The notes under the pieces: generated by a model | The model's database searches: none | The model's input: the letters and a program-made list of their open reading frames with translations, nothing else | What the model was told of the DNA's origin: nothing | Position numbers and translations under genes: made by a program | In this document: positions 18,351 through 26,827 of the stretch, in pieces | Layout of the letters: the number at the start of each line of letters is the position of its first letter | How positions within the stretch are numbered: position 1 is the stretch's first letter | Assembly: GCF_009795715.1 (NCBI RefSeq) | Contig: NZ_WTCR01000002.1 | Span: forward strand, 1-64,000 | DNA length: 64,000 bases | DNA from: Labilibaculum euxinicum | GTDB taxonomy: Bacteria; Bacteroidota; Bacteroidia; Bacteroidales; Marinifilaceae | Direction of reading: 5' to 3'

Positions 18351-18463
18351 AGGAACGATACATGGTTAAATCTTTTCGACAAACGGAGAGATGATTATGA
18401 GGTATGTTCTCCCGAAACAAATTCAGGACAGGCTATATGGCAAAAACTTAAAATTATAAACCT
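18351..18463 (+). repeat. ~90-bp intergenic repeat R2 (eroded)
   Basis: It fills the SusC2-SusD2 gap. It shares GGAGAGATGATTATG and the tail AAACTTAAAATTATAAAC with the other units. It carries a degenerate TCCCGAA/TTCAGGA hairpin (18410-18428) that is perfect in the unit at 21935-22030. No intact mini-frame is present. Confidence 0.65.
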
Positions 18464-20005
18464 ATGAAACGTAAAAATATATTATTTTGGAAGCTGGGAG
18501 TTCTAGTTAGCTCTTTGCTGTTATTCAGTTCGTGTGACGATTATCTAGATAAGCAACCTTCAAAAGGTGCAGGAATTCCCATTACTACTTATGAGCAGCT
18601 AAGTGGTATCCTTTCTCGCTATTCTTCTTTTAATACTGATGCAAATAAGCAATTGATTTTGGCCAGCGACAGCTACGAGGTGAGTCCTGAACTGTATTTA
18701 GCACGCCCCAGCAATTTTAGTGATGATGGAATGAGTCAAAGTTTGTGGGAAGTTGAGTATTTAACAGATAGTTATTCTGCAAAGGGCTCGTGGGGGGGCG
18801 ATTTTGGAATCATATACAATGCAAATTTAGTATTAACCAATGTTGATCATGTATCAGGAACTCTGGAACAGAAGGAAGAGATGAAGGCGGAGGCTTATTT
18901 GATAAGAGCCTACAGCTACTTTAATCTTGTAAATACATTTTGTTTACCTTACACCGAAAAGAACAAAAACGAAATGGGGCTTCCCATCAAAAAATCAACT
19001 TCGTTCGAAGAAGATTTAACAAGAGTTTCTTTGGAAGCGACTTACCAGTTTATCGAAGATGATATTCAGGAAGCCTTAAAGCTAAAAATGAGTGCAACAG
19101 CCAAACGAAATTGGAGGGGAAATGTTGCAGCTGCAAATGGTTTGGCTGCACGTTTTTATCTACTGAAAGGAGATTATACAAAAGCAATGATACATGCAAA
19201 TACGGCACTTGCCGATTATTCTGAATTGGTTGATTACAATACCGAGATGAGTTTCGAGGAAGAGGAAGTCATGATAAATGGTTCTACTGATGATTACGAG
19301 TATGTTACAATTAATTATCCTCATACATGGGATATTAGTACGGGTGCTGATGCTTTATTGGTTGCGAATTATAAAGGGAACTATTACTACAGAAACGTTT
19401 ATCATAGTAATGATGGGTGGTTTGTGCCCAGTGCAAAATTATTGAGTCTTTACAATCAAACTTACGATTTAAGGTATAAATACCATATTGTAGAAAATTT
19501 ATCTTACGATTGGGGAATGGATGATCCGGCCTATAGTTATCCCGGTTACGTTCAATGGTCGTATCAAATAAGTTCCGGTCCTTGTTCTGCTGAAATGCTT
19601 TTGATAAAAGCAGAATGCTTGGCACGATTGGGTGATTATACCGAAGCAATGAATGTGGTGAATCAACTGCGGGTAACACGATTCAGCACCGAAACTCCGG
19701 TAAATGTATTGAGCCTTACTGCATCAACAAAGCAAGAAGCCATCAGTCTTATTTTGGATGAACGCCAACGCGAAATGCCATTTACCCAACGCTGGTTAGA
19801 TATAAGAAGATGCAATAGCAATAATGATCCTAACGACGATATCACATTGGTGAAAACATTTTTTCCGGTTAACGAATTTGGAGTCTTAAAAAATGATCCA
19901 ATTAAGGAGTATCGACTGGCGCCCGATTCAAGACGTTATGCTCTTCCCATTCCGGCTGATGACATTACTGCGAGCAGGGGAGTGATCAAACAAAACACCT
20001 ACTAA
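18464..20005 (+). CDS. SusD/RagB-family surface lipoprotein (module 2)
   Basis: 513 residues. Lipoprotein signal ending LLLFSSC with Cys24. The SusD helices include YLIRAYSYFNLVNTF near 143-157, and the C-terminal hallmark LDERQREMPFTQRWLDIRRCN lies near 425-445. It should be the ligand-binding lid of SusC2 at the cell surface. The gene starts right after repeat R2 and is followed by three TlpA-type genes, the first of them decayed, so the uptake pair is tied to thiol-redox proteins. Confidence 0.95.
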   Translation: MKRKNILFWKLGVLVSSLLLFSSCDDYLDKQPSKGAGIPITTYEQLSGILSRYSSFNTDANKQLILASDSYEVSPELYLARPSNFSDDGMSQSLWEVEYLTDSYSAKGSWGGDFGIIYNANLVLTNVDHVSGTLEQKEEMKAEAYLIRAYSYFNLVNTFCLPYTEKNKNEMGLPIKKSTSFEEDLTRVSLEATYQFIEDDIQEALKLKMSATAKRNWRGNVAAANGLAARFYLLKGDYTKAMIHANTALADYSELVDYNTEMSFEEEEVMINGSTDDYEYVTINYPHTWDISTGADALLVANYKGNYYYRNVYHSNDGWFVPSAKLLSLYNQTYDLRYKYHIVENLSYDWGMDDPAYSYPGYVQWSYQISSGPCSAEMLLIKAECLARLGDYTEAMNVVNQLRVTRFSTETPVNVLSLTASTKQEAISLILDERQREMPFTQRWLDIRRCNSNNDPNDDITLVKTFFPVNEFGVLKNDPIKEYRLAPDSRRYALPIPADDITASRGVIKQNTY

Positions 20006-20049
20006 TTTGGTGCAAACAGATCTATTTCATGGGGAGAAAAAATCTCTCC

Positions 20050-20439
20050 ATGGAATTCTATTTACAACTCGAGGATGCATGGTAAAAATGTAAAACTAAG
20101 TGATTTTAAAGGCAAGTTGATCTACATCGATTTTTGGGATACATGGTGCAGACCTTGTTTGGGAGAGCTGCCTTTTTATGGAAAGTTAATCGGGAAGGAT
20201 GTTGTATTTCTTTCCATATCAGTCGATCAGGACAAAGGAAAATGGCAATCATTCATTAAGAAAGCATTGGTTCTGTTCAACTCCTTTCAAAAGATATGGA
20301 GTCAATAAGTAAACAGTGGCAAGTAGAAGGAATTCTTCGTTTTGCACTTGTAAGTAAGGATTTCACTTTTGTTGATGCATTTGCTGATCGTCCGTCATCC
20401 GGCGAAGTTATCGGGAACAAAATAAATAGTTCATTATAA
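20050..20439 (+). pseudogene. decayed TlpA-type oxidoreductase fragment
   Basis: Only the C-terminal thioredoxin domain of a TlpA protein survives, in three frames. 20050-20075 reads MEFYLQLED, a two-base loss shifts into MHGKNVKLSDFKGK (20075), and WCRPC is intact. A second shift near 20270 leads into QWQVEGILRF and KDFTFVDAF, matching the ends of the two intact TlpA proteins downstream (DWQIKSIPRF, KDFNIVNA). The roughly 300-residue N-terminal part is missing. It sits between SusD2 and the first intact TlpA gene, so it is a tandem copy in decay. Confidence 0.85.
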
Positions 20440-20454
20440 TTTACACTTAAGAAA

Positions 20455-21807
20455 ATGTCGAAATATATATTACTAACAGGAGTCTTTTTGTGTTGTTGTC
20501 TGCAGGTTTTTTCTGCTGATTTACCAGTGAAAATTAGAGGATATCATTTTTCATCAAGAGAAGGTAAAGTAAGATTCCAAAAAGAGAATGCAGCTTTAGA
20601 TTTTAATGAATACACTCAAAAAGAGATAGAGATTAGTGAAGATGGTTTCTTTGAAACGATTCTTATGGCTGGTGAACCGGAGTTCTGGACAATAGAAGGG
20701 GTAAGCATATATATTATTCCCGGCGAAAGTTTGGATGTTGTGTTTGATAACACCACAGGTACTTACTCATTTAAGGGTGCAACAAAAGAGGAATGTGATT
20801 TCCTGAATGCAAACCAAATGCATATTTATGTGAGCTTGTCTTTTTTAGATGAAGGGAAAAATGTTCGGGAGTCGTTTGAAAAAACGAAACTGCTTGTTGA
20901 TTCCATAGCCGCTGAAAAATTAACGGTTCTTAATCAGACAGAAGGCTTGGACAAAAACTTTGTTAATGTGCAAAAAAATCGTATTCAGGCACATCAGGTA
21001 AATAGTTATTTAAACTATTACTTATTTACGGATGAAGGAAAAAAGTATGGTTTGGGGGATGAGTATAAAACAGAACCTGGGCGGAAATTTATTGAAAACA
21101 TACGAACGCTTGTTGAGCCTGCTATTCGTAATCTTGTTGCTGATGCATGTATCGATCAGTTTGATATACGTTGGGTTGTTGACCGGTGCAGGCAAGACAG
21201 TTTGGCTTTTTTTCCTGAAAAATCGATTTGGACCGAATTTTATACCCTTAGGGATTTGTTGAAAAAGTTTGACGAGGGTGTTTCTTCTGAGTTAATAGCC
21301 GAGGCAAGGGAAAAGCTTACAACACTTACCTGTAACGATTTTGTGGCGATTCTAAAACCTGCCGTTGCAAAAATAGAAGTTCTTGAAAGTGGAAAGCCGG
21401 CCATAGAGTTGACTCTCCAAGATATGGAGGGCAAACAGGTGAATCTGAGCGATTTTAAAGGGAAATTGATTTATTTGGATCTTTGGGCTACATGGTGCGG
21501 ACCATGTAAAAGAGAGTTTCCTTCATTTGTTATGTTGAAAGAAAAATACCAGGATGTTGTTTTTATTTCGGTTTCTATAGACGAAAGAAAAGCTGCCTGG
21601 CTAAAGTTTATGCAAACCAAAGAAAAAACAGCTGTGCTTCAATATCATGCCGACAGAGATTTAACTTTGGATCAGTTAATTGCATGGAACATCAGTCTGA
21701 TTCCCCGATTCATTCTCATCGATAAAGATTTTAAAATTGTGAATTCTTTTGCTCCCCGTCCTTCCGATAGCGAAATTGAACCATTGCTTAATAAGCTGTT
21801 AAATTAA
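20455..21807 (+). CDS. TlpA-type periplasmic thiol-disulfide oxidoreductase (module 2, copy 1)
   Basis: 450 residues. Signal peptide (MSKYILLTGVFLCCCLQVFSA), an N-terminal beta-rich DUF4369-like region, a helical middle, and a C-terminal TlpA thioredoxin domain (~310-450) with WATWCGPCK at Cys348-Cys351 and the cis-proline stretch SLIPRFILIDK. It probably reduces disulfides outside the cytoplasm with electrons from a DsbD-type donor. It starts 15 bases after the decayed copy and shares its domain order with the next gene, so the two are tandem paralogues. Repeat units R3 separate them. Confidence 0.92.
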   Translation: MSKYILLTGVFLCCCLQVFSADLPVKIRGYHFSSREGKVRFQKENAALDFNEYTQKEIEISEDGFFETILMAGEPEFWTIEGVSIYIIPGESLDVVFDNTTGTYSFKGATKEECDFLNANQMHIYVSLSFLDEGKNVRESFEKTKLLVDSIAAEKLTVLNQTEGLDKNFVNVQKNRIQAHQVNSYLNYYLFTDEGKKYGLGDEYKTEPGRKFIENIRTLVEPAIRNLVADACIDQFDIRWVVDRCRQDSLAFFPEKSIWTEFYTLRDLLKKFDEGVSSELIAEAREKLTTLTCNDFVAILKPAVAKIEVLESGKPAIELTLQDMEGKQVNLSDFKGKLIYLDLWATWCGPCKREFPSFVMLKEKYQDVVFISVSIDERKAAWLKFMQTKEKTAVLQYHADRDLTLDQLIAWNISLIPRFILIDKDFKIVNSFAPRPSDSEIEPLLNKLLN

Positions 21808-21840
21808 GAATTGCAATATAAATTTTAACAAAAGAGAATA

Positions 21841-22030
21841 CAATATGAAACGTCCATGTATAAAGCTTTCTACACACAGGGAGATGATTATATGGTAAGT
21901 TCCATATGACAAAAACTTAAAATTATAAACATATGAAACGTCCATGGCAAAGCGATTTTGACACAGGATCATGATTATTTGAGCATGGTAAGTTCTCCCG
22001 AAACAAGTTCGGGACAGGCTATATGGTAAC
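21841..22030 (+). repeat. ~90-bp intergenic repeat, two tandem units (R3a, R3b)
   Basis: Two units lie head to tail between the TlpA paralogues, R3a at about 21841-21934 and R3b at 21935-22030. Both start ATGAAACGTCCATG. Their mini-frames are broken early, by a frame change after five codons in R3a and a stop after 13 in R3b. R3b carries a perfect TCCCGAA/TTCGGGA hairpin at 21996-22014 absent from R1, so that hairpin looks inserted. Confidence 0.75.
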
Positions 22031-22048
22031 TAAAAAAAATATAATAAA

Positions 22049-23434
22049 ATGAATAAAAAAATTGCATTGGCAGCCATTGTTGCTTTACTAATTATAGGAA
22101 TGTTTTTGTTGAAAACAATAACATCTTCCCAAACGATTCACTTAAAAGGGAAGCTCTCAGAAAAGGTAGGTGACGAGTTTGTTATTAAGTATAAAGGCTT
22201 GTTGAGTGAAGTAAGCTCTACGAAAGACATTATTCTAAAACTAGATGAAAAGAATAGTTTTGATACTGTTGTCACGCTTACTTCGTCAGGATATTATAAT
22301 GTTTTTGAAGAATATGGAACCGGGACTAATCTTCTCTATTTAAGTCCTGGGGACGATCTGGATATTTACTTTCAACTTGACAACGGCACTCAAACCAAAT
22401 ACAATGGAACCGGAGCCGAGGCGAATCGCTACTTGGCGGATTTTCAACTGTACTTTTATGGCGATAAGGCTCACTCATTTTTAAATGGCGGTCGTAATGC
22501 CAAGTCTACATTTGAGTTGACCAAAGGGTTTGTTGATTCTTTGGCTGCATCAAAAATTAATACGCTAAATACAACAAAAGAACTTTCCGATGAATTTCGA
22601 AAGGTAGAAAGGTCCCGAATTTTTGCACATTTGGCCAATTCATATCTTCACTATTTTTATAGTCAGGATGGAATTTACAGCAGAGGGAACATTGAGAAAG
22701 AACACCAACAATATTTAATGAAAATTAAACCTGAAATAGAAAATATTTCCAAGGAGTTTATGAATGACATTTCTATTGAGCATCCCGATGTAAGACGAGT
22801 TGTGAAGAAATGTGCGGTTGATGATAATCTGTTGAGTGTATCGGTTGGATCGAATGTATATGATTATGCGTCTTTACTAACCATGAAGGACTTGTTGGTC
22901 GAGAATCGTTCTCAGGAAGCCACAATCAAAGCAACAAATATTCTGGCAACTTTTAAAAGTAAAGATCTTGCCGATAATCTGGCTGCAGCTATTAAAGAGG
23001 CCTCTAAGCTTTTGGCAGGAAATCAGGCTTTTGATATCGAATTAGAGGATGTTAATGGGAAGTTAGCTCATTTAAGCGATTACAAAGGAAAAATGATATA
23101 TGTTGATTTTTGGGCAACCTGGTGTGGTCCCTGTATGTGCGAAAAGCCGTATTTTTCTAGGTTAAAAGAGAAATACAACCAACCAGATCTTGTTTTTATT
23201 TCTATCTCTATGGACAAGGAGAAAGAACGATGGGTAAAGTGTGTGGAAGAGGAAAAATCCAATGCGGTAGAATATTTGGTGAAGGACATCAATCGGGTGG
23301 CAGATGATTGGCAGATTAAGAGCATTCCTAGATTCCTGATTATTGATAAAGATTTTAACATTGTTAATGCCAACGCACCAGTACCGTCTTCGGGAGATGC
23401 AATAGAATCTGAGTTGAATAGTCAGGTGAATTGA
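22049..23434 (+). CDS. TlpA-type membrane-anchored thiol-disulfide oxidoreductase (module 2, copy 2)
   Basis: 461 residues. An N-terminal hydrophobic anchor (IALAAIVALLIIGMFLL), a beta-rich N-domain, a helical middle and a TlpA thioredoxin domain (~320-460) with WCGPC at Cys359-Cys362. An extra cysteine follows at residue 364 (CGPCMC), which is unusual and could form an alternative pair or bind metal. The cis-proline segment SIPRFLIIDK is conserved. It is a tandem paralogue of the 20455 gene. Likely role: envelope disulfide reduction serving the SusC2/SusD2 substrate. A further repeat unit follows its stop. Confidence 0.92.
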   Translation: MNKKIALAAIVALLIIGMFLLKTITSSQTIHLKGKLSEKVGDEFVIKYKGLLSEVSSTKDIILKLDEKNSFDTVVTLTSSGYYNVFEEYGTGTNLLYLSPGDDLDIYFQLDNGTQTKYNGTGAEANRYLADFQLYFYGDKAHSFLNGGRNAKSTFELTKGFVDSLAASKINTLNTTKELSDEFRKVERSRIFAHLANSYLHYFYSQDGIYSRGNIEKEHQQYLMKIKPEIENISKEFMNDISIEHPDVRRVVKKCAVDDNLLSVSVGSNVYDYASLLTMKDLLVENRSQEATIKATNILATFKSKDLADNLAAAIKEASKLLAGNQAFDIELEDVNGKLAHLSDYKGKMIYVDFWATWCGPCMCEKPYFSRLKEKYNQPDLVFISISMDKEKERWVKCVEEEKSNAVEYLVKDINRVADDWQIKSIPRFLIIDKDFNIVNANAPVPSSGDAIESELNSQVN

Positions 23435-23460
23435 TGAGAAGAAACAAGTTAAAATGTTGT

Positions 23461-23555
23461 ATGAAAAGTCCATGTCAAAGCGATTTTGACACACAGGGGA
23501 ATTATTATCTCAGTATGGTAAGTTTCCTGCGGCAAATAAAAACACATTTTCATAT
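23461..23555 (+). repeat. ~90-bp intergenic repeat R4, with a 36-codon mini-frame
   Basis: It begins 27 bases after the TlpA stop. An intact frame 23461-23571 would encode MKSPCQSDFDTQG..., sharing most of its first 21 residues with the R1 mini-frame. No gene starts right at its end, unlike R1, R2 and R3b. Confidence 0.7.
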
Positions 23556-23630
23556 GATGAAAATTTACTGACTTATTTCTGAAATTAATTTTTTTGAATA
23601 GTACAATATGTACTAATAAAATTTATAAGA

Positions 23631-24167
23631 ATGAAGAGTTTTTTTTTATTGTTTTTTGCTTGTTATGGTGTTTCAGCATACTCCCAATGCTATAATGTGA
23701 AATTAAGCTTAAGAAATGCAGACTATGAATTTACCTGTGAAGCTAGTGAAACTATTTTTGAAGCGGGTCTAAATGCAGGAGTAGATTTTGGTTATGGATA
23801 CGATGCGGGAGCGTCTAATTTAAGTAGAGCAGAAATTATTGAAGGAGTTGTTGATATATCTTCTCAAACATTTCTTAGTGCTCAACAAATTAAAGATAAG
23901 CAAGTGCTTTTAACTGTTGCATATCCAAGGAGTGATTGTAAAATAATTGTTGGGCAGTCAAAAATTAAACTTGGCCCAGGAGTACATGGTGTCCCTATAG
24001 CTTGTTTAGTTGGATGGGGTGAAACTTGTAGTATCTCTTTTCTGCAGGGCGGTAATTCTTCTGGTGGTGGACAAATAATAGGTAGAGTTGAAGGGGAAGC
24101 AACAGCTCTATTTGCAACTTCAACATTTGCAAAGATAGCGATAAATCACCCTAACACTGCCTCGTGA
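23631..24167 (+). CDS. exported plant-type ferredoxin-fold protein lacking all four cluster cysteines
   Basis: 178 residues with a signal peptide (MKSFFLLFFACYGVSAYSQ). Residues 21-110 align without gaps, by eye, to plant/cyanobacterial [2Fe-2S] ferredoxins: YNVKL, YEFTCEASETIFEAGLNAG, EGVVDISSQTFLSAQQI and VLLTVAYPRSDC. The ligand loop, PYSCRAGSCSSC in ferredoxins, reads GYGYDAGASNLS (54-65), so the ligand positions hold Tyr57, Ser62 and Ser65. The fourth is Thr95. It therefore should not bind the usual cluster. Other cysteines occur (20, 36, 103 and two near 125-135), perhaps as disulfides. A glycine-rich tail follows. It lies downstream of the TlpA paralogues, after a gap with its own possible promoter. 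Function unknown. Confidence 0.8.
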   Translation: MKSFFLLFFACYGVSAYSQCYNVKLSLRNADYEFTCEASETIFEAGLNAGVDFGYGYDAGASNLSRAEIIEGVVDISSQTFLSAQQIKDKQVLLTVAYPRSDCKIIVGQSKIKLGPGVHGVPIACLVGWGETCSISFLQGGNSSGGGQIIGRVEGEATALFATSTFAKIAINHPNTAS

Positions 24168-24347
24168 AGATTGCTTAAAAGTAGTTATTCGAATTATTTG
24201 AGTTTATTCCTATTTCCTTACCGAACATCCTATTTTGAAGCAAATTCAGGCCTTGTACATGATAGGCGAGTCAGTTGGGATTTTAGTTGTAGTGTATACA
24301 ATTTGGGAAATGCAAATTTTATATTTTTTTACTAATTAAATAAAGCC

Positions 24348-24863
24348 ATGAAAAGAACAATTAATTTGCAGGTAATCATGCTAGTCATATTGATGTCAGC
24401 TTGTGATAATATATCAAAACCAATTTTAAAACCTGAAGTGCAGATGGTGTCAATCGAAGATAAAGATGCACCATTTCTTAAGCTTCAATCTACTGATAAT
24501 AAAACCAAAACTTCAATAGTTGATTTAAATACGGTAAATTCACAGATAATGTATTCGGCCTATAAAAGAGCCAGTAAATATATATTTAAAGATGCTAAGA
24601 CTAAGACTGTTTGCTATAAGATTGACAAAGGAAGTCAGATCAATATTTCAGAAGAGTTACAAGAGGTAATAGAGGCTGTTGTGTATTGTATAAACAGAGA
24701 CATTACTAAATATAAGACTGAATTCCCTGAAGCATTTAACGATTTTTTTGAAGAAGATTCTTCATGTAAAACTTCAGAGAATTTCCCTATTGATAATATG
24801 GATTGGCAAGGTAATTATGAATCTCTTCAAAAGTGTTTGAGTGATTATCGAAAAAGAAAATAA
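24348..24863 (+). CDS. hypothetical lipoprotein (171 aa)
   Basis: Not recognised. A lipoprotein signal ends LVILMSAC with Cys19. The mature part has four more cysteines (TVCYK, VYCIN, SSCKT, QKCLS), enough for two disulfides. Predicted largely helical in the second half, with no known motif. It follows the ferredoxin-fold gene by 180 bases and ends at a strong palindrome, so the two may form a small secreted set attached to module 2. The cysteines would make it a natural client of the neighbouring thioredoxin-fold proteins; that is inference. Confidence 0.65.
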   Translation: MKRTINLQVIMLVILMSACDNISKPILKPEVQMVSIEDKDAPFLKLQSTDNKTKTSIVDLNTVNSQIMYSAYKRASKYIFKDAKTKTVCYKIDKGSQINISEELQEVIEAVVYCINRDITKYKTEFPEAFNDFFEEDSSCKTSENFPIDNMDWQGNYESLQKCLSDYRKRK

Positions 24864-24866
24864 TTA

Positions 24867-24892
24867 AACCTGTGAAGTGCACTTCACAGGTT
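24867..24892 (+). terminator. 26-base perfect palindrome, probable terminator
   Basis: AACCTGTGAAGTG with its exact complement, directly after the lipoprotein stop. There is no T tract, so termination would be weak or the site may serve another role such as mRNA end protection. Confidence 0.55.
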
Positions 24893-24981
24893 GGATTCTC
24901 TAAAAATATGTGGTGATACAAAACCTTAAAAACCTTGTCATATTCAAATGGAATTAGTGATAAATAATAAAATCTAAGAAT

Positions 24982-25305
24982 ATGAAAAATGTAGTAAAAA
25001 AAGAAAATGCGGTTTCAAAACAATTTTTGGGTGTTGATTTCGTAGTTCTTTCCATTGGCAAAGACACTATGGTAACGAAGATGCTGTATAAATCAACCGA
25101 TTTTGTACCGTTTCACAAACATCCTAATGAGCAAAGCGGTTATGTTATTTCAGGGAAGTACAAATTGAAATTTGGAGATCAGGATTATTTATTAACTACA
25201 GGGGATACTTATTCCATTCCTGCCAATGTTGAACATTCTATGGAAATTATTGATGCAGGTGAGCTTGTCGATGTATTTAGCCCAATCAGGCAGGACTATT
25301 TATAA
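24982..25305 (+). CDS. small single-domain cupin protein
   Basis: 107 residues, cytoplasmic. The cupin_2 fold is shown by FVPFHKHPNEQSGYVISGKY near 42-61 (motif 1 with two histidines and a glutamate for a metal) and GDTYSIPANVEHSMEI near 74-89 (motif 2 with the third histidine). Proteins of this size serve as isomerases, dioxygenases or metabolite sensors; the substrate cannot be read from sequence. It stands alone between two terminators. Confidence 0.9.
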   Translation: MKNVVKKENAVSKQFLGVDFVVLSIGKDTMVTKMLYKSTDFVPFHKHPNEQSGYVISGKYKLKFGDQDYLLTTGDTYSIPANVEHSMEIIDAGELVDVFSPIRQDYL

Positions 25306-25384
25306 GAACAAAGACATTGAATTAAAATAAGTAGTGTTTTAATGTTCCGGGTTTAATTTTTATCCTGACACAAATAAGACAATT

Positions 25385-25420
25385 AAAAGGGTCAGAATTA
25401 ATCAAAGTCTGATCCTTTTT
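25385..25420 (+). terminator. intrinsic terminator after the cupin gene
   Basis: AAAAGGGTCAGA pairs with TCTGATCCTTTT through one wobble position, followed by a T run. Confidence 0.8.
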
Positions 25421-25514
25421 TATTGTAGGCTTAAGCATAGCAACTTGTTCTTTGATTGCAGTCGGTTTTTCAATTTTATCGTTAATAAATTTTAACAATA
25501 TTTTATACTTGATC

Positions 25515-25545
25515 TTTCACCTTATTATAGATTTTAGTTGTCTTA
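25515..25545 (+). promoter_or_regulatory. shared redox-gene promoter motif (thioredoxin)
   Basis: TTTCACCTTATT (from 25515) and TTGTCTTA (25538-25545). The spacing from CACC to GTCTT is 18 bases, identical to that before the DsbD-domain genes at 47909 and 49000. It lies about 65 bases before the thioredoxin start. An ECF-type promoter is the simplest reading. Confidence 0.55.
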
Positions 25546-25611
25546 TAAACAAGACAGAAATATTTAGAGACTGATCTTTAATAATATTCACCAAGTAAAA
25601 AAATAAAACAC

Positions 25612-26781
25612 ATGAAGAAAATAATTTTATCATTAGTAAGCATATTCGTTTTTGTCAGCGCATTTTCGCAAGGCATAGCATTTGAACACGGAACATTTGC
25701 AGAGGCCCTGGCAAAAGCAAAAAAAGAAAATAAGACTGTATTCATGGATTGTTACACCACATGGTGTGGTCCTTGTAAATATTTGGCGAAAAATATCTTC
25801 ACCCAAGATGAAGTCGGAGCTTTCTTTAACAAGAATTTTGTGTGTGTGAAAATGGATATGGAATCGGAAGCAGGAAAACCTTTAATGGAAAAATATCAGA
25901 TATCTGCTTTTCCTACTTTATTGTGGTTGGATGCCGATGGCAAGCTGCAGCACAAAATGGTGGGAGCAGGCGATACACAATCACTTATCGCGGCAGCTAC
26001 GTTAGCTTTAGATCCTAAAAATAACTGGGCTGCACTAAACAAACAATTCGAAAAAGGAGATCGTAGTTCCGAATTTATGCAAAGGTACATCATGACCTCT
26101 GCAAACGCGGGTATTGATGCAAAAGAGGCTGTTGACAGCTATTTTTCAAGTAAAAAACCTGAAGAGCTGATTAATGCAAAAGATGCCGAGTTAATTGCCA
26201 GTACGATTGAAAGCACATCAAATCCTGTTTTTCACTTTGTGTTGAAAAATAAGGCCAGTTTTTATGCTGTAGCTGATAAAGCCCAGATTGACCAGTTTTT
26301 GGAGAATACCATGTTCGGTGAAATGGTACAATTGGCTCGTAAAGGCGATATGGAGGCTCTAAGTCTTAAAAAGAAAGAGTTAATTGCTCTCGACAAAGAA
26401 GTTGGAACAAAGGTGGTTGCATTTTTGGATATGAATATGCTTCAAAGTGATCCTGATCAGAGAAAATTTTATCAGGCAGTGGCTGATTATGGAATAAAGT
26501 ATGATTTTGACAACTTCGAGAACTTGAACCAATATGCATGGACTATTGCTGAAGCAAAAGAGGATCTTGATAAAGAATTGGTAAACAAGGCTGTGAAAAT
26601 GGCCAAACGCTCTGTTGAATTGAATTCCAATTTTGCGAATATAGATACATATGCCTGCATATTGAATAAAGCAGGACGAACAGAAGAGGCGAAAATTCAG
26701 GCTGCAAAATCAATAGAGTTGGCACCCGAAGATCAAAAGAAAGACTTGTGGTCAGCAATATTTTTGAATGAGAAAAATTAA
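25612..26781 (+). CDS. exported thioredoxin-fold protein, CGPC (stand-alone)
   Basis: 389 residues. Signal peptide to about residue 20 (SAFSQ), thioredoxin domain ~22-140 with WCGPC at Cys52-Cys55 and SAFPTLLWLDADG, then a helical C-terminal half that ends in TPR-like repeats (LNSNFANIDTYACILNKAGRTEEAKIQ, split here by its helices). It is the closest relative in the window of the module 3 thioredoxin at 34891. It belongs to no SusCD module but has its own promoter with the motif shared by the DsbD-domain genes, which suggests it is a general envelope reductase turned on together with DsbD. Confidence 0.92.
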   Translation: MKKIILSLVSIFVFVSAFSQGIAFEHGTFAEALAKAKKENKTVFMDCYTTWCGPCKYLAKNIFTQDEVGAFFNKNFVCVKMDMESEAGKPLMEKYQISAFPTLLWLDADGKLQHKMVGAGDTQSLIAAATLALDPKNNWAALNKQFEKGDRSSEFMQRYIMTSANAGIDAKEAVDSYFSSKKPEELINAKDAELIASTIESTSNPVFHFVLKNKASFYAVADKAQIDQFLENTMFGEMVQLARKGDMEALSLKKKELIALDKEVGTKVVAFLDMNMLQSDPDQRKFYQAVADYGIKYDFDNFENLNQYAWTIAEAKEDLDKELVNKAVKMAKRSVELNSNFANIDTYACILNKAGRTEEAKIQAAKSIELAPEDQKKDLWSAIFLNEKN

Positions 26782-26827
26782 ATCTGCTGATTTTTTTACT
26801 CATACAAGCCAAACTCACCTTTACCTT

